A stretch of 11,435 nt of DNA from assembly GCA_040007095.1 (NCBI GenBank), contig JBDTVS010000038.1:1-11435 (forward strand). Direction: 5' to 3'. The stretch's first letter is position 1. Every line of letters starts with the position of its first letter. This DNA is from JBDTVS01 sp040007095. GTDB taxonomy: Bacteria > Acidobacteriota > Vicinamibacteria > Vicinamibacterales > CAVVIG01. A program made the position numbers and the translations under genes. The notes below the pieces were generated by a model. That model was not told the origin of the DNA. It searched no databases and saw only the letters and a list, made by a program, of their open reading frames with translations. Below, one piece after another: positions 1 through 5,391 of this stretch.

Positions 1-52
1 GCAGAGGTCTGCAAAACCTCCACCCCCGGTTCAAATCCGGGCGGCGCCTCCA
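1..52 (+). tRNA. tRNA-Cys (GCA), 3' part, probable integration site
   Basis: The sequence shows the 3' part of a tRNA. The anticodon stem GAGGT/ACCTC encloses a 7-base loop CTGCAAA, giving anticodon GCA (Cys). A T-arm CCGGG pair surrounds TTCAAAT, then come the acceptor 3' strand CGGCGCC, discriminator T and an encoded CCA at 50-52. A U at position 73 is the usual tRNA-Cys identity base. The 5' half lies outside the window. A tyrosine integrase ends 3 bases downstream and points toward the tRNA, the standard arrangement when an element has integrated into a tRNA 3' end. The tRNA end therefore very likely contains one att site (inference). I cannot tell whether this copy is the host gene or a restored 3' half carried by the element. 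Confidence 0.93.
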
Positions 53-55
53 AAT

Positions 56-1255
56 CTAAACCACACGAAAATCACGAGTTGCTGGATCGGCTGGCCTCGG
101 CCCATCCGGCAATTTGGGAACACTTGGGAACAATTCGCGTTCGACCGCTTCGATCGCCTGGCGGTGCGAGGCGTCGACGACGTGTGTGTAGATGTTGAGC
201 GTCGTCGAAATGCTCGCATGTCCTAGCTGCTCTTGCGCAATCTTCACCGGCACGCGCAAGTCGTTCAGGAGCGATGAGTGGATGTGGCGGAACTGATGCC
301 ACGTCACTCGACCGAGCCCGGCGGCTTCGGCGGCCGGCTGCAAGACGTTCTCCCGCAGTTTGGCGTCGCGTAACGGTCGGCCGCTGCGATTCCCGAACAC
401 GAGATCGTCGGATGCGATGCGCGTCGCGCGAAGGCGATGCTCCCGGAGCCACACGACTGTTTGTGGACCGAGCGGAATCGTTCGCCGCGACTTCTGCGTC
501 TTCGGAGATTGAAAGGCCCCTTCGTACACCGATTCACGCACCGAGAGCGTGCCGATCTCGAGATTGAGGGATCGCCAACGGACTGCGAGCAGCTCGCCAA
601 TTCTCATCCCCGTGACCGCGATGAGCCTGACCATCGTTCGATACGGTTCGTCGATGTGCTTCAACAGCTTCATGAAGTCATCGCCGTTGAGGAGAGCTGG
701 TGCTTCTTTCAGTTCCTTCTCGGGGAACTTCACACCCCGAGCAGGGTTCGTCGAGAGGTAACCGTACTCGAGGGTCGTTTCGAGGATGCCCGAGAGCAAC
801 GTCCACGCGTTTCGGACCGTCTGCCACCCGAGCTGCCGCTTGAAGCCATCCGCGACCCACTGCTGGACGTCCTGCCGACCGATGTCGCGCAAGCGCCAGT
901 CGCGCCAGTAGGGCAGCAGGTGTTTGGCGAGCACCGTCTTGTAGCCGTGCTGCGTTGAGAGTTTGAGAGTCGGCATTACAAGTGTTTTCCATTGCTCGTC
1001 GGCGAACGTGCCGAACAGCATGGATGACTCCGGCCTGACGGTTCCCTGGTTTACGGCCCGGAGTTCTTCGTCCAACCGAACCTGCGCATGCCGTCTCGTT
1101 GGTAAATCGGCAACCGATCCGAGCACCACCGAGCGAAGGGTTCGTCCAACCTTTCCGTCCTCGCACAACACGTCCTCTCTCCACCGTGCCACCCACACCT
1201 TCCGCCGCTTGCCGCGTTTGAATAAGCATCCTGTTTGATACCGTCGACGAGCCAC
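56..1255 (-). CDS. Tyrosine recombinase / site-specific integrase
   Basis: This 399-aa phage-type integrase catalyses integration and, with a directionality factor, excision at the adjacent tRNA-Cys. An N-terminal arm-binding-like basic part (about 1-70) precedes a core-binding SAM-like domain (about 80-180) and the catalytic domain (about 185-375). Catalytic residues can be placed: Arg218 in GMRIGE, Lys in PKTQKSRR (252 or 255), His320 and Arg323 in WHQFRH, His346 in QLGHAS, and nucleophile Tyr356 in LNIYTHV. The full set is present, so it should be active. The start is GTG at 1255, preceded at 5 bases by a near-perfect GGGAGG ribosome-binding site (CCTCCC at 1261-1266 on plus). The excisionase-like gene lies 72 bp upstream on the same strand, suggesting co-transcription. 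The stop lies just past the tRNA end. The family assignment is secure; the exact target core is inferred. Confidence 0.97.
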   Translation of the reverse strand: MARRRYQTGCLFKRGKRRKVWVARWREDVLCEDGKVGRTLRSVVLGSVADLPTRRHAQVRLDEELRAVNQGTVRPESSMLFGTFADEQWKTLVMPTLKLSTQHGYKTVLAKHLLPYWRDWRLRDIGRQDVQQWVADGFKRQLGWQTVRNAWTLLSGILETTLEYGYLSTNPARGVKFPEKELKEAPALLNGDDFMKLLKHIDEPYRTMVRLIAVTGMRIGELLAVRWRSLNLEIGTLSVRESVYEGAFQSPKTQKSRRTIPLGPQTVVWLREHRLRATRIASDDLVFGNRSGRPLRDAKLRENVLQPAAEAAGLGRVTWHQFRHIHSSLLNDLRVPVKIAQEQLGHASISTTLNIYTHVVDASHRQAIEAVERELFPSVPKLPDGPRPADPATRDFRVV

Positions 1256-1280
1256 GCCGACCTCCCTTCTGAATGTGGCT

Positions 1281-1321
1281 CGCCCTGCTTTCTGGTGCGA
1301 TCACCGTAGCGCGGCAGGGCG
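1281..1321 (-). promoter_or_regulatory. Stem-loop between excisionase-like gene and integrase
   Basis: A perfect 8-bp inverted repeat, CGCCCTGC (1281-1288) and GCAGGGCG (1314-1321), encloses a smaller GGTG/CACC hairpin with a CGAT loop (1294-1305). It fills most of the gap between the upstream stop codon (1328) and the integrase ribosome-binding site. On the minus-strand transcript no U-run follows, so it is not a classic terminator. It could tune integrase translation or stabilise the mRNA, or be an integrase or excisionase binding site. The role is inferred; the repeat itself is seen directly. Confidence 0.5.
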
Positions 1322-1327
1322 GTGAGG

Positions 1328-1594
1328 TCAATGCCGCCGACGTGTCGTTGAGGATTCCCCCCGTTTGGCGTCGACGTAAGCGCGAAGGTCGCGGCGATCG
1401 AAGCGGAGATACTTGCCGAGCTTGACGAATGGCAGCCGTCCGGATTGTTTCTCGCGCGTGTGCTCGTACACCCATGAGACGGTCACGTTGAGGTAGCGAG
1501 CCGCATCGTGGACCGTAAGGAGCTCTTCGTCGTCGTTCGTGCGTGCAGCGGTGGTGGTCTGCCCGGGCTCAACTGACGGGATCCTGATATTCAT
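1328..1594 (-). CDS. Excisionase-like small HTH DNA-binding protein
   Basis: This 88-aa protein has a helix-turn-helix of the HTH_17/MerR-like excisionase family. LLTVHDAARYLNVTVSWVYE (about residues 25-44) is the recognition part, followed by the typical wing LPFVKLGKYLRFDRRDLRAY. Such proteins sit beside tyrosine integrases and act as recombination directionality factors or as repressors of the element. The ATG at 1594 is preceded on the minus strand by GAGGA about 10 bases upstream. It is encoded just ahead of the integrase on the same strand, so the two are probably one operon. The first 20 residues are low-complexity and may be disordered. Whether it promotes excision or only regulates cannot be read from sequence. 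Confidence 0.85.
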   Translation of the reverse strand: MNIRIPSVEPGQTTTAARTNDDEELLTVHDAARYLNVTVSWVYEHTREKQSGRLPFVKLGKYLRFDRRDLRAYVDAKRGESSTTRRRH

Positions 1595-1669
1595 GGCGTG
1601 CTGTCCTCGTGAAGATGAATGCCGATCCGGATGCCTGCGGACGTATGGGTGCGCGGTCTCCCAGTGGTT

Positions 1670-1691
1670 CTCACACTCGCGAGGGCGTGAG
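1670..1691. repeat. Small palindrome in the divergent intergenic region
   Basis: CTCAC (1670-1674) and GTGAG (1687-1691) pair around an inner CTCGCGAG palindrome (1676-1683). It lies in the 262-bp gap between the excisionase-like gene and the divergent 381-aa gene, in which I find no convincing coding sequence. It could be a protein-binding site. The assignment is weak because the arms are only 5 bp. Confidence 0.3.
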
Positions 1692-1754
1692 GATGAGCCT
1701 TCGGACCATTCTCTGGGTGCTGATGTCCAGACAGAGGGCGAGGCTGCGACGCTC

Positions 1755-1856
1755 GCTATTGACCATAAACCTCATTTTTCTTGTTGCCTCACACTAACGA
1801 CGTGTGATAAATAGCATAATACACCTACGGAAGTCGCATACGTCAACTGGTTATAG
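1755..1856. promoter_or_regulatory. AT-rich divergent control region with operator-like palindrome
   Basis: Base composition turns AT-rich here, against GC-rich surroundings. An inverted repeat TCACAC (1789-1794) and GTGTGA (1802-1807) is separated by 7 bases, giving a 19-bp operator-like site. CATAAT at 1815-1820 resembles a -10 element for the rightward gene starting at 1857, but no good -35 stands 17 bp upstream. TTGACC at 1759-1764 and TTGTTG at 1781-1786 are -35-like at unsuitable spacing. The site lies between divergent genes and could let the HTH protein or the 381-aa protein control both directions. This is inference. Confidence 0.4.
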
Positions 1857-3002
1857 ATGTCAAAAAAGAAGTCCCCTCGCCACGAAGTGATTTCGCTCCG
1901 TCTCAATGAAGAGCGGCTCAAGTTGCTCGAGCGCTCGCGAGAGCTGTTGGCGAGTCAGCTGGGCCGGCCCGTTTCGCTGGCGGAAGCGGCGTTTCTGGTA
2001 GTGGAGGCGCGGGCCGTCGGGCTGGATCGCGCCGCGTCGCGGTTTGAGATGCTCCAGACGCCGACGGCGTCGCTCTATCGCATCCGGAAGCGATGGGAAT
2101 CCCAACACACGCTGTCCGCGGCGGAGTGGGATGTGCTCGCGGAGTTTGTGCTGGCGGGTACGGAAGAGGAACGGCAGGAGCCGCCCGCACTCCAGCCCGC
2201 CATCCCCTCGCGTGCGTCGTACCTCGCGCTCCTCGATGCCTTCCAGGCGGTCTATGAGAAGCGACAGGAGGAGGCGTCCCCACGCGTCTGGTCGTATTTC
2301 GGCAATCTCGATGGGTACCACACGCCGGTGCTGCTGTCTGACACCGATGCCGACCAACGCCATCGCGCGTTGCTGGACCAGATCGCCACGCAACGCCGGT
2401 CCCTCCAGAACGACGAACAGTGGCAGGCGCCCGGCTATGTCGGCCGGTGCCTGGCGATGGCGATTCGCGATGAGGGGGTCGAGAGTACCGACCTGGATCA
2501 CGTGTTGGCCGTCTACTGGCCGACCCTGTGGGGCGTGGCCGCGCGCGGGCATTGGACCCGCTATCGGCGACCGATCCGCATCGTCACGACCGCGGGGCCG
2601 GTTCGGCTGGGTCTGGATGAGGACCACTTCCCACGGCTGACGGTCGGCGAATTTTCCCTGTCATTCATGCGCGCGGGTGGACCTGAACTCGCGACCACGC
2701 TGCACGTCGGACGCACGCGGACGGTCACCATCCAGATCACCCACTACCCCGAGCTGGCCGAGTTGCATGCCATGCTCGCGCGGGCGACACCGTCGTGGCA
2801 CGGCACGTATTTCCACGCGTCGCCGCGCTTCGACGCCGAGCCGATGGTCGCCAAGCTGTGGTGCAAACGCCGGGCGGTCAGCCTTGAACTGTTTGACCAG
2901 GACTGGCAGGCCCTCCGCACGGTGGTCGGTGAGGCATGGCAGCATCCGGCCTTGCAGCCGCTGTTACAGGAGTTGCGGCAGGAGTATGGCGAACAGGGGT
3001 AA
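1857..3002 (+). CDS. Hypothetical protein, possible DNA-binding N-terminus, first gene of mobilization region
   Basis: This is a 381-aa protein that I do not recognise as a named family. The N-terminus (about 6-55) has a basic start, a short strand-like EVISLRLNEERLKLLER segment and then two helices, which is compatible with a ribbon-helix-helix-like DNA-binding fold. Residues about 65-85 are also basic (SLYRIRKRW). The middle part contains RVWSYFGNLDGYHTPVLLSD and a YVGRCLAMAI helix; the C-terminal third looks like a mixed alpha/beta domain. There is no signal peptide or membrane segment. The ATG at 1857 has no clear ribosome-binding site, so translation may be weak or leaderless. It is transcribed toward the mobilization operon, 210 bp upstream of the TraK-like start. 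A relaxosome accessory, regulatory or replication role is possible, but none is shown. Confidence 0.82.
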   Translation: MSKKKSPRHEVISLRLNEERLKLLERSRELLASQLGRPVSLAEAAFLVVEARAVGLDRAASRFEMLQTPTASLYRIRKRWESQHTLSAAEWDVLAEFVLAGTEEERQEPPALQPAIPSRASYLALLDAFQAVYEKRQEEASPRVWSYFGNLDGYHTPVLLSDTDADQRHRALLDQIATQRRSLQNDEQWQAPGYVGRCLAMAIRDEGVESTDLDHVLAVYWPTLWGVAARGHWTRYRRPIRIVTTAGPVRLGLDEDHFPRLTVGEFSLSFMRAGGPELATTLHVGRTRTVTIQITHYPELAELHAMLARATPSWHGTYFHASPRFDAEPMVAKLWCKRRAVSLELFDQDWQALRTVVGEAWQHPALQPLLQELRQEYGEQG

Positions 3003-3212
3003 CACCTAACCCGGGCCGTGGGCAGCGCGTCGCTGGTCGCGGTGGCGCTGTCGGTCACCCGACGTCCTGTGATCCGTGCGGGGCCGTTCGTCCGAGCGGA
3101 TCGTGGACCGACTGGCCCCGGGTCGTCATCGGATTGACGCCGACCCGCTCGGCGCTCTTCCAGTGCGAGGGCGTCGCCGTAATCGGATGCCGCGTCGTGA
3201 GCGGAGTTGCGT
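3003..3212. other. Intergenic region with several small inverted repeats
   Basis: No gene is seen here. Inverted repeats found by eye: CGGGGCC (3079-3085) with GGCCCCG (3114-3120); CGCCGA (3138-3143) with TCGGCG (3149-3154) around a 5-base loop; and a short CAGCG/CGCTG hairpin near the left end. ATCGGAT occurs twice, near 3129 and 3182. The position ahead of traK-like, traL-like and traM-like genes matches where IncP plasmids carry oriT and divergent tra promoters, so this is a second, weaker oriT or promoter candidate. No nic-like sequence is evident next to the hairpins. Confidence 0.35.
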
Positions 3213-3650
3213 ATGGAGCAGACACTCCAAGCCATTCTCGACAGTTTGCCGCCGCGGCGACGGCGTTCGAAGCTCGAGCCGTACGCGGCGTTGATTCGCG
3301 CACTGCGCGCACGGGGCCGGAGCTACCGCGAGATCGTCACGATCCTGCGCGAGCGCTGTGGCCTGCGAGTGGCCACGCACACCGTCTATCACTTCGTTCA
3401 GGCGAAGGCGCAGACGCACACCGCCGTGAATCGCTCACGCCCGCATCCGCCCGCGCCCGCGCGCCGTGCTTCGGCGCCGAGCGCATCGTCACCATCATTC
3501 ACGCCAGACGCCCAAGACGATGTGTGGGCACGCATCGCGGCCGTCAAGCAGCGCGCGCCGGCATCCAAGAACGACGCGCCAAAAACCTTCGTATACGACG
3601 AGCACACACCGTTGCAGCTGATTGCGGACATCAAACCGCCGAAGAGGTGA
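3213..3650 (+). CDS. TraK-like relaxosome DNA-binding protein (putative)
   Basis: This is a 145-aa basic protein. ATG at 3213 is chosen over the in-frame TTG at 3207 because GGAG (3203-3206) stands 6 bases before it. A basic RRRRSK patch (about 16-21) precedes a helix-turn-helix-like segment, about residues 38-62, with SYREIVTILRERCGLR then an ATHTVYHFV recognition-like helix. The C-terminal half is Ala/Pro-rich linker ending in a basic KPPKR tail. In IncP plasmids TraK is a small DNA-binding protein of similar size and helical layout that wraps oriT and precedes traL and traM. The same order here supports the call, with sequence similarity judged only from memory. It probably binds an oriT or operator in this element. 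It sits 4 bases ahead of the ATPase gene. Confidence 0.7.
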   Translation: MEQTLQAILDSLPPRRRRSKLEPYAALIRALRARGRSYREIVTILRERCGLRVATHTVYHFVQAKAQTHTAVNRSRPHPPAPARRASAPSASSPSFTPDAQDDVWARIAAVKQRAPASKNDAPKTFVYDEHTPLQLIADIKPPKR

Positions 3651-3654
3651 CGAG

Positions 3655-4410
3655 ATGCAGGCCAGCCAAACCGAAGCCGTCGCTCCAATTGTGCAGCGCA
3701 AGCGGGTCATCGTGTCGATGGGCGGGAAAGGGGGCGTGGGCAAGACAAATTTCATGACGGGTTTGGCCGAGTGGTATCACGACCACAAGATTCCGGTGAC
3801 GTTGCTCGATCTGGACACCGAGAACAAGGCGCGGGGCAGCTTGACGCATTTCTTTGGCGGTCACGTCCCGAAGATCAACGTGCACACGCCGGAGGGGCTG
3901 GATGCCTTTCTCGACTACTTAGATAGCGGCCCACCTATCATCCTGGCGGATATGGGCAGCGGCGCCGGCCGCGTGACGCACACGTGGTTCGACCAGATGC
4001 ATGGGCCGATGGCGCAGCGCGGGATTGTGTTCACGGCGGTCGGCCTCATTACCGCCGACCCGGCCAGCGTCGAAAGTGTACTGACCTGGGCGGATCGTTT
4101 ACAGGGTCGCGTCGAGTACCTGATCGTGGAAAACGAGACTGACGCCAATGCGACCTTCGGGTATTGGCGCGACAGCGCGCAAGCACGGGCGTTCCAGCAC
4201 GCGTTTGACCCGGCCGTCATTCAGATGGCGTATCGCTTGCCGCATCTGGAGACTGCCATGCGCAATCACGGGGTCACCCTCAGCGCCGTGGTGCAGCGGC
4301 AGACAACCGTCCCCGAACTCGGGCTGTCGAAGGCCGTGCTGCGGGCGGAAGGGTACCGGCAGCGGTTGTTCGAGCAGTTCGACACGGTGAAGGACTTGTT
4401 ACTTCCGTAA
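3655..4410 (+). CDS. TraL-like ParA/MinD-family ATPase
   Basis: This is a 251-aa P-loop ATPase. The deviant Walker A motif GGKGGVGKT lies at residues 23-31, with signature Lys25 typical of the ParA/MinD/TraL class. A switch segment LLDLDTENK (50-58) and Walker B-like IILADMGSG (95-103) follow. The C-terminus (QRLFEQFDTVKDLLLP) resembles the end of RP4 TraL as I remember it. TraL proteins are encoded in the leading tra operon of IncP plasmids; their exact role in transfer is not well established. The ATG at 3655 has AGAGG 7 bases upstream, overlapping the stop region of the preceding gene, so the two are translationally linked. A partitioning ParA role is less likely, because no ParB partner or centromere-like array follows and the context is mobilization. 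Confidence 0.88.
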   Translation: MQASQTEAVAPIVQRKRVIVSMGGKGGVGKTNFMTGLAEWYHDHKIPVTLLDLDTENKARGSLTHFFGGHVPKINVHTPEGLDAFLDYLDSGPPIILADMGSGAGRVTHTWFDQMHGPMAQRGIVFTAVGLITADPASVESVLTWADRLQGRVEYLIVENETDANATFGYWRDSAQARAFQHAFDPAVIQMAYRLPHLETAMRNHGVTLSAVVQRQTTVPELGLSKAVLRAEGYRQRLFEQFDTVKDLLLP

Positions 4411-4421
4411 CGGACGACATC

Positions 4422-5321
4422 ATGACGCGGCCATCCTCCGCCGACGATCTGTTCGAAGCCATCGCCACGCTGCTCGAGCCTGGCCAGCGGGAGTATTTCT
4501 ATCAACGGATGCTGTATTTCAAACATCTGCGTCCCGAGGACGAGCTCCTCCGCTTGGTGGAAGCGATCGGATTGCTCGCCCTTCTGATTCGCGAGGCGCC
4601 GCACGCCGTGGCCCGCGAACGTGAGCAGATGGCGCGGCTGCTCGACACCAGCCTGGCGACGATGCGAGCGGTCGGCGAGGCAGGGCAGGCGTACCAGCAG
4701 GAGCTCGACGGCCGGCTGGCCACGCTGCCCACCGATCTGGCTCAGCGGATCAGCCCGGACGCGATCGCGCGGGCGATCACGGAGAGCCTGCGCCAGCAGT
4801 TCGTGCACACCGGATTACCGGCGACGGCTGACGCGCTGACCGCCATCTCGCGGCAATTGACCGAGGCGACCGGCGACTTTCAACGATCGGCCAGCCGGCT
4901 GTCCGCCTGCGCCGGTCTGGCGGAGCACGCCCGCGGGGCGATTGACCAGGTGAGCACGAGCGTGGCGAAGGCGACTGACAGCGCCCAACGGTCGGTCGCA
5001 GCGCTCACGCAGCAGGTCAGAGTCGAGTGGACGCGAGCGGTTTGGTTGTTGTGCGGCGCGGCGTGGCTGTTCGGGACACTCGGAGGCGTTGTATTCGAGC
5101 GGTGGAGAGTCAGTGGGATCGCGACGCCTCCGCAAGTCACGACGCCGTCCTCGCCAACGGAGTCGAAGAAGCCGATGCGCGAGACGCCACGCCCGCCGCG
5201 CCGTGAATCGACCGCGCCGGTCGGCCCTGTCAGCGAGCGGCCACGTGGAACAGTCATGGAACAGCACTCGAACAGTGATAGAACAGCGACGATCGCGGAC
5301 AACGCTAAGCCGAAGGCTTAG
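4422..5321 (+). CDS. TraM-like coiled-coil protein with a single membrane segment
   Basis: This is a 299-aa protein. The first 200 residues are almost all predicted-helix sequence rich in Ala, Gln, Arg and Glu, consistent with coiled coil (for example around 135-200). One hydrophobic segment follows at about 205-225 (AVWLLCGAAWLFGTLGGVVF), then a Pro/Thr/Ser-rich tail of about 70 residues. By position after traK-like and traL-like genes it matches TraM of IncP-type operons, which has a related coiled-coil plus membrane design but is shorter. It may tether the relaxosome to the membrane or to a coupling protein (inference). The start is ATG at 4422, 11 bases after the ATPase stop, with only a weak ribosome-binding site. 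Its last 25 codons overlap 11-bp DNA iterons and a hairpin that ends on its stop codon. Confidence 0.72.
   Translation: MTRPSSADDLFEAIATLLEPGQREYFYQRMLYFKHLRPEDELLRLVEAIGLLALLIREAPHAVAREREQMARLLDTSLATMRAVGEAGQAYQQELDGRLATLPTDLAQRISPDAIARAITESLRQQFVHTGLPATADALTAISRQLTEATGDFQRSASRLSACAGLAEHARGAIDQVSTSVAKATDSAQRSVAALTQQVRVEWTRAVWLLCGAAWLFGTLGGVVFERWRVSGIATPPQVTTPSSPTESKKPMRETPRPPRRESTAPVGPVSERPRGTVMEQHSNSDRTATIADNAKPKA
5248..5291 (+). repeat. Four 11-bp iterons with GAACAG core
   Basis: GAACAG starts at 5248, 5259, 5270 and 5281, exactly 11 bp apart. The next base alternates T, C, T, C, so the array is also two 22-bp units. Since 11 is not a multiple of 3, the spacing cannot come from repeated amino acids although it lies inside the 3' end of the TraM-like gene. 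Sites spaced near one helical turn are typical of cooperative protein binding at oriT, oriV or operators. The next 11 bp (from 5292) do not match. Confidence 0.75.
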
Positions 5322-5332
5322 GGATGGTGTCT
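5305..5332 (+). other. Candidate oriT hairpin and nic region for the MobF relaxase
   Basis: A perfect 7-bp inverted repeat CTAAGCC (5305-5311) and GGCTTAG (5315-5321) has the 3-base loop GAA. It is followed by GGATGGTGT and then CTCTCTCTG. MobF relaxases bind a hairpin placed just 5' of nic. In F, as I recall, the stem is followed by nine bases ending GGTGT before the cleavage point; here nine bases ending GGTGT also follow the stem. In R388 the site ends TGTCT, which is also present at 5328-5332. Iterons lie 14 bp upstream and the relaxase gene starts 60 bp downstream. The geometry is seen in sequence; the function is inferred. It could instead be a translational control hairpin, since it ends on the TraM-like stop codon. 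Confidence 0.5.
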
Positions 5333-5391
5333 CTCTCTGAAGATTACGACGCCGCGTTCCATGGCCGACGTCTCGCGCACGGTCGCCGCTG

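Noticed and set aside
678..1475. Long minus-strand open frame of 265 codons across the integrase and excisionase-like genes
   Set aside because: It is an out-of-frame shadow of two well-supported genes with highly basic, low-information composition.
1609..1797. Plus-strand open frame of 62 codons with a hydrophobic tail
   Set aside because: No ribosome-binding site, Arg-rich shadow-like composition, and it covers the divergent control region.
3655..4410. Plasmid partition ParA
   Set aside because: No ParB gene or centromere-like array is adjacent; gene order and C-terminus fit TraL of mobilization operons better.
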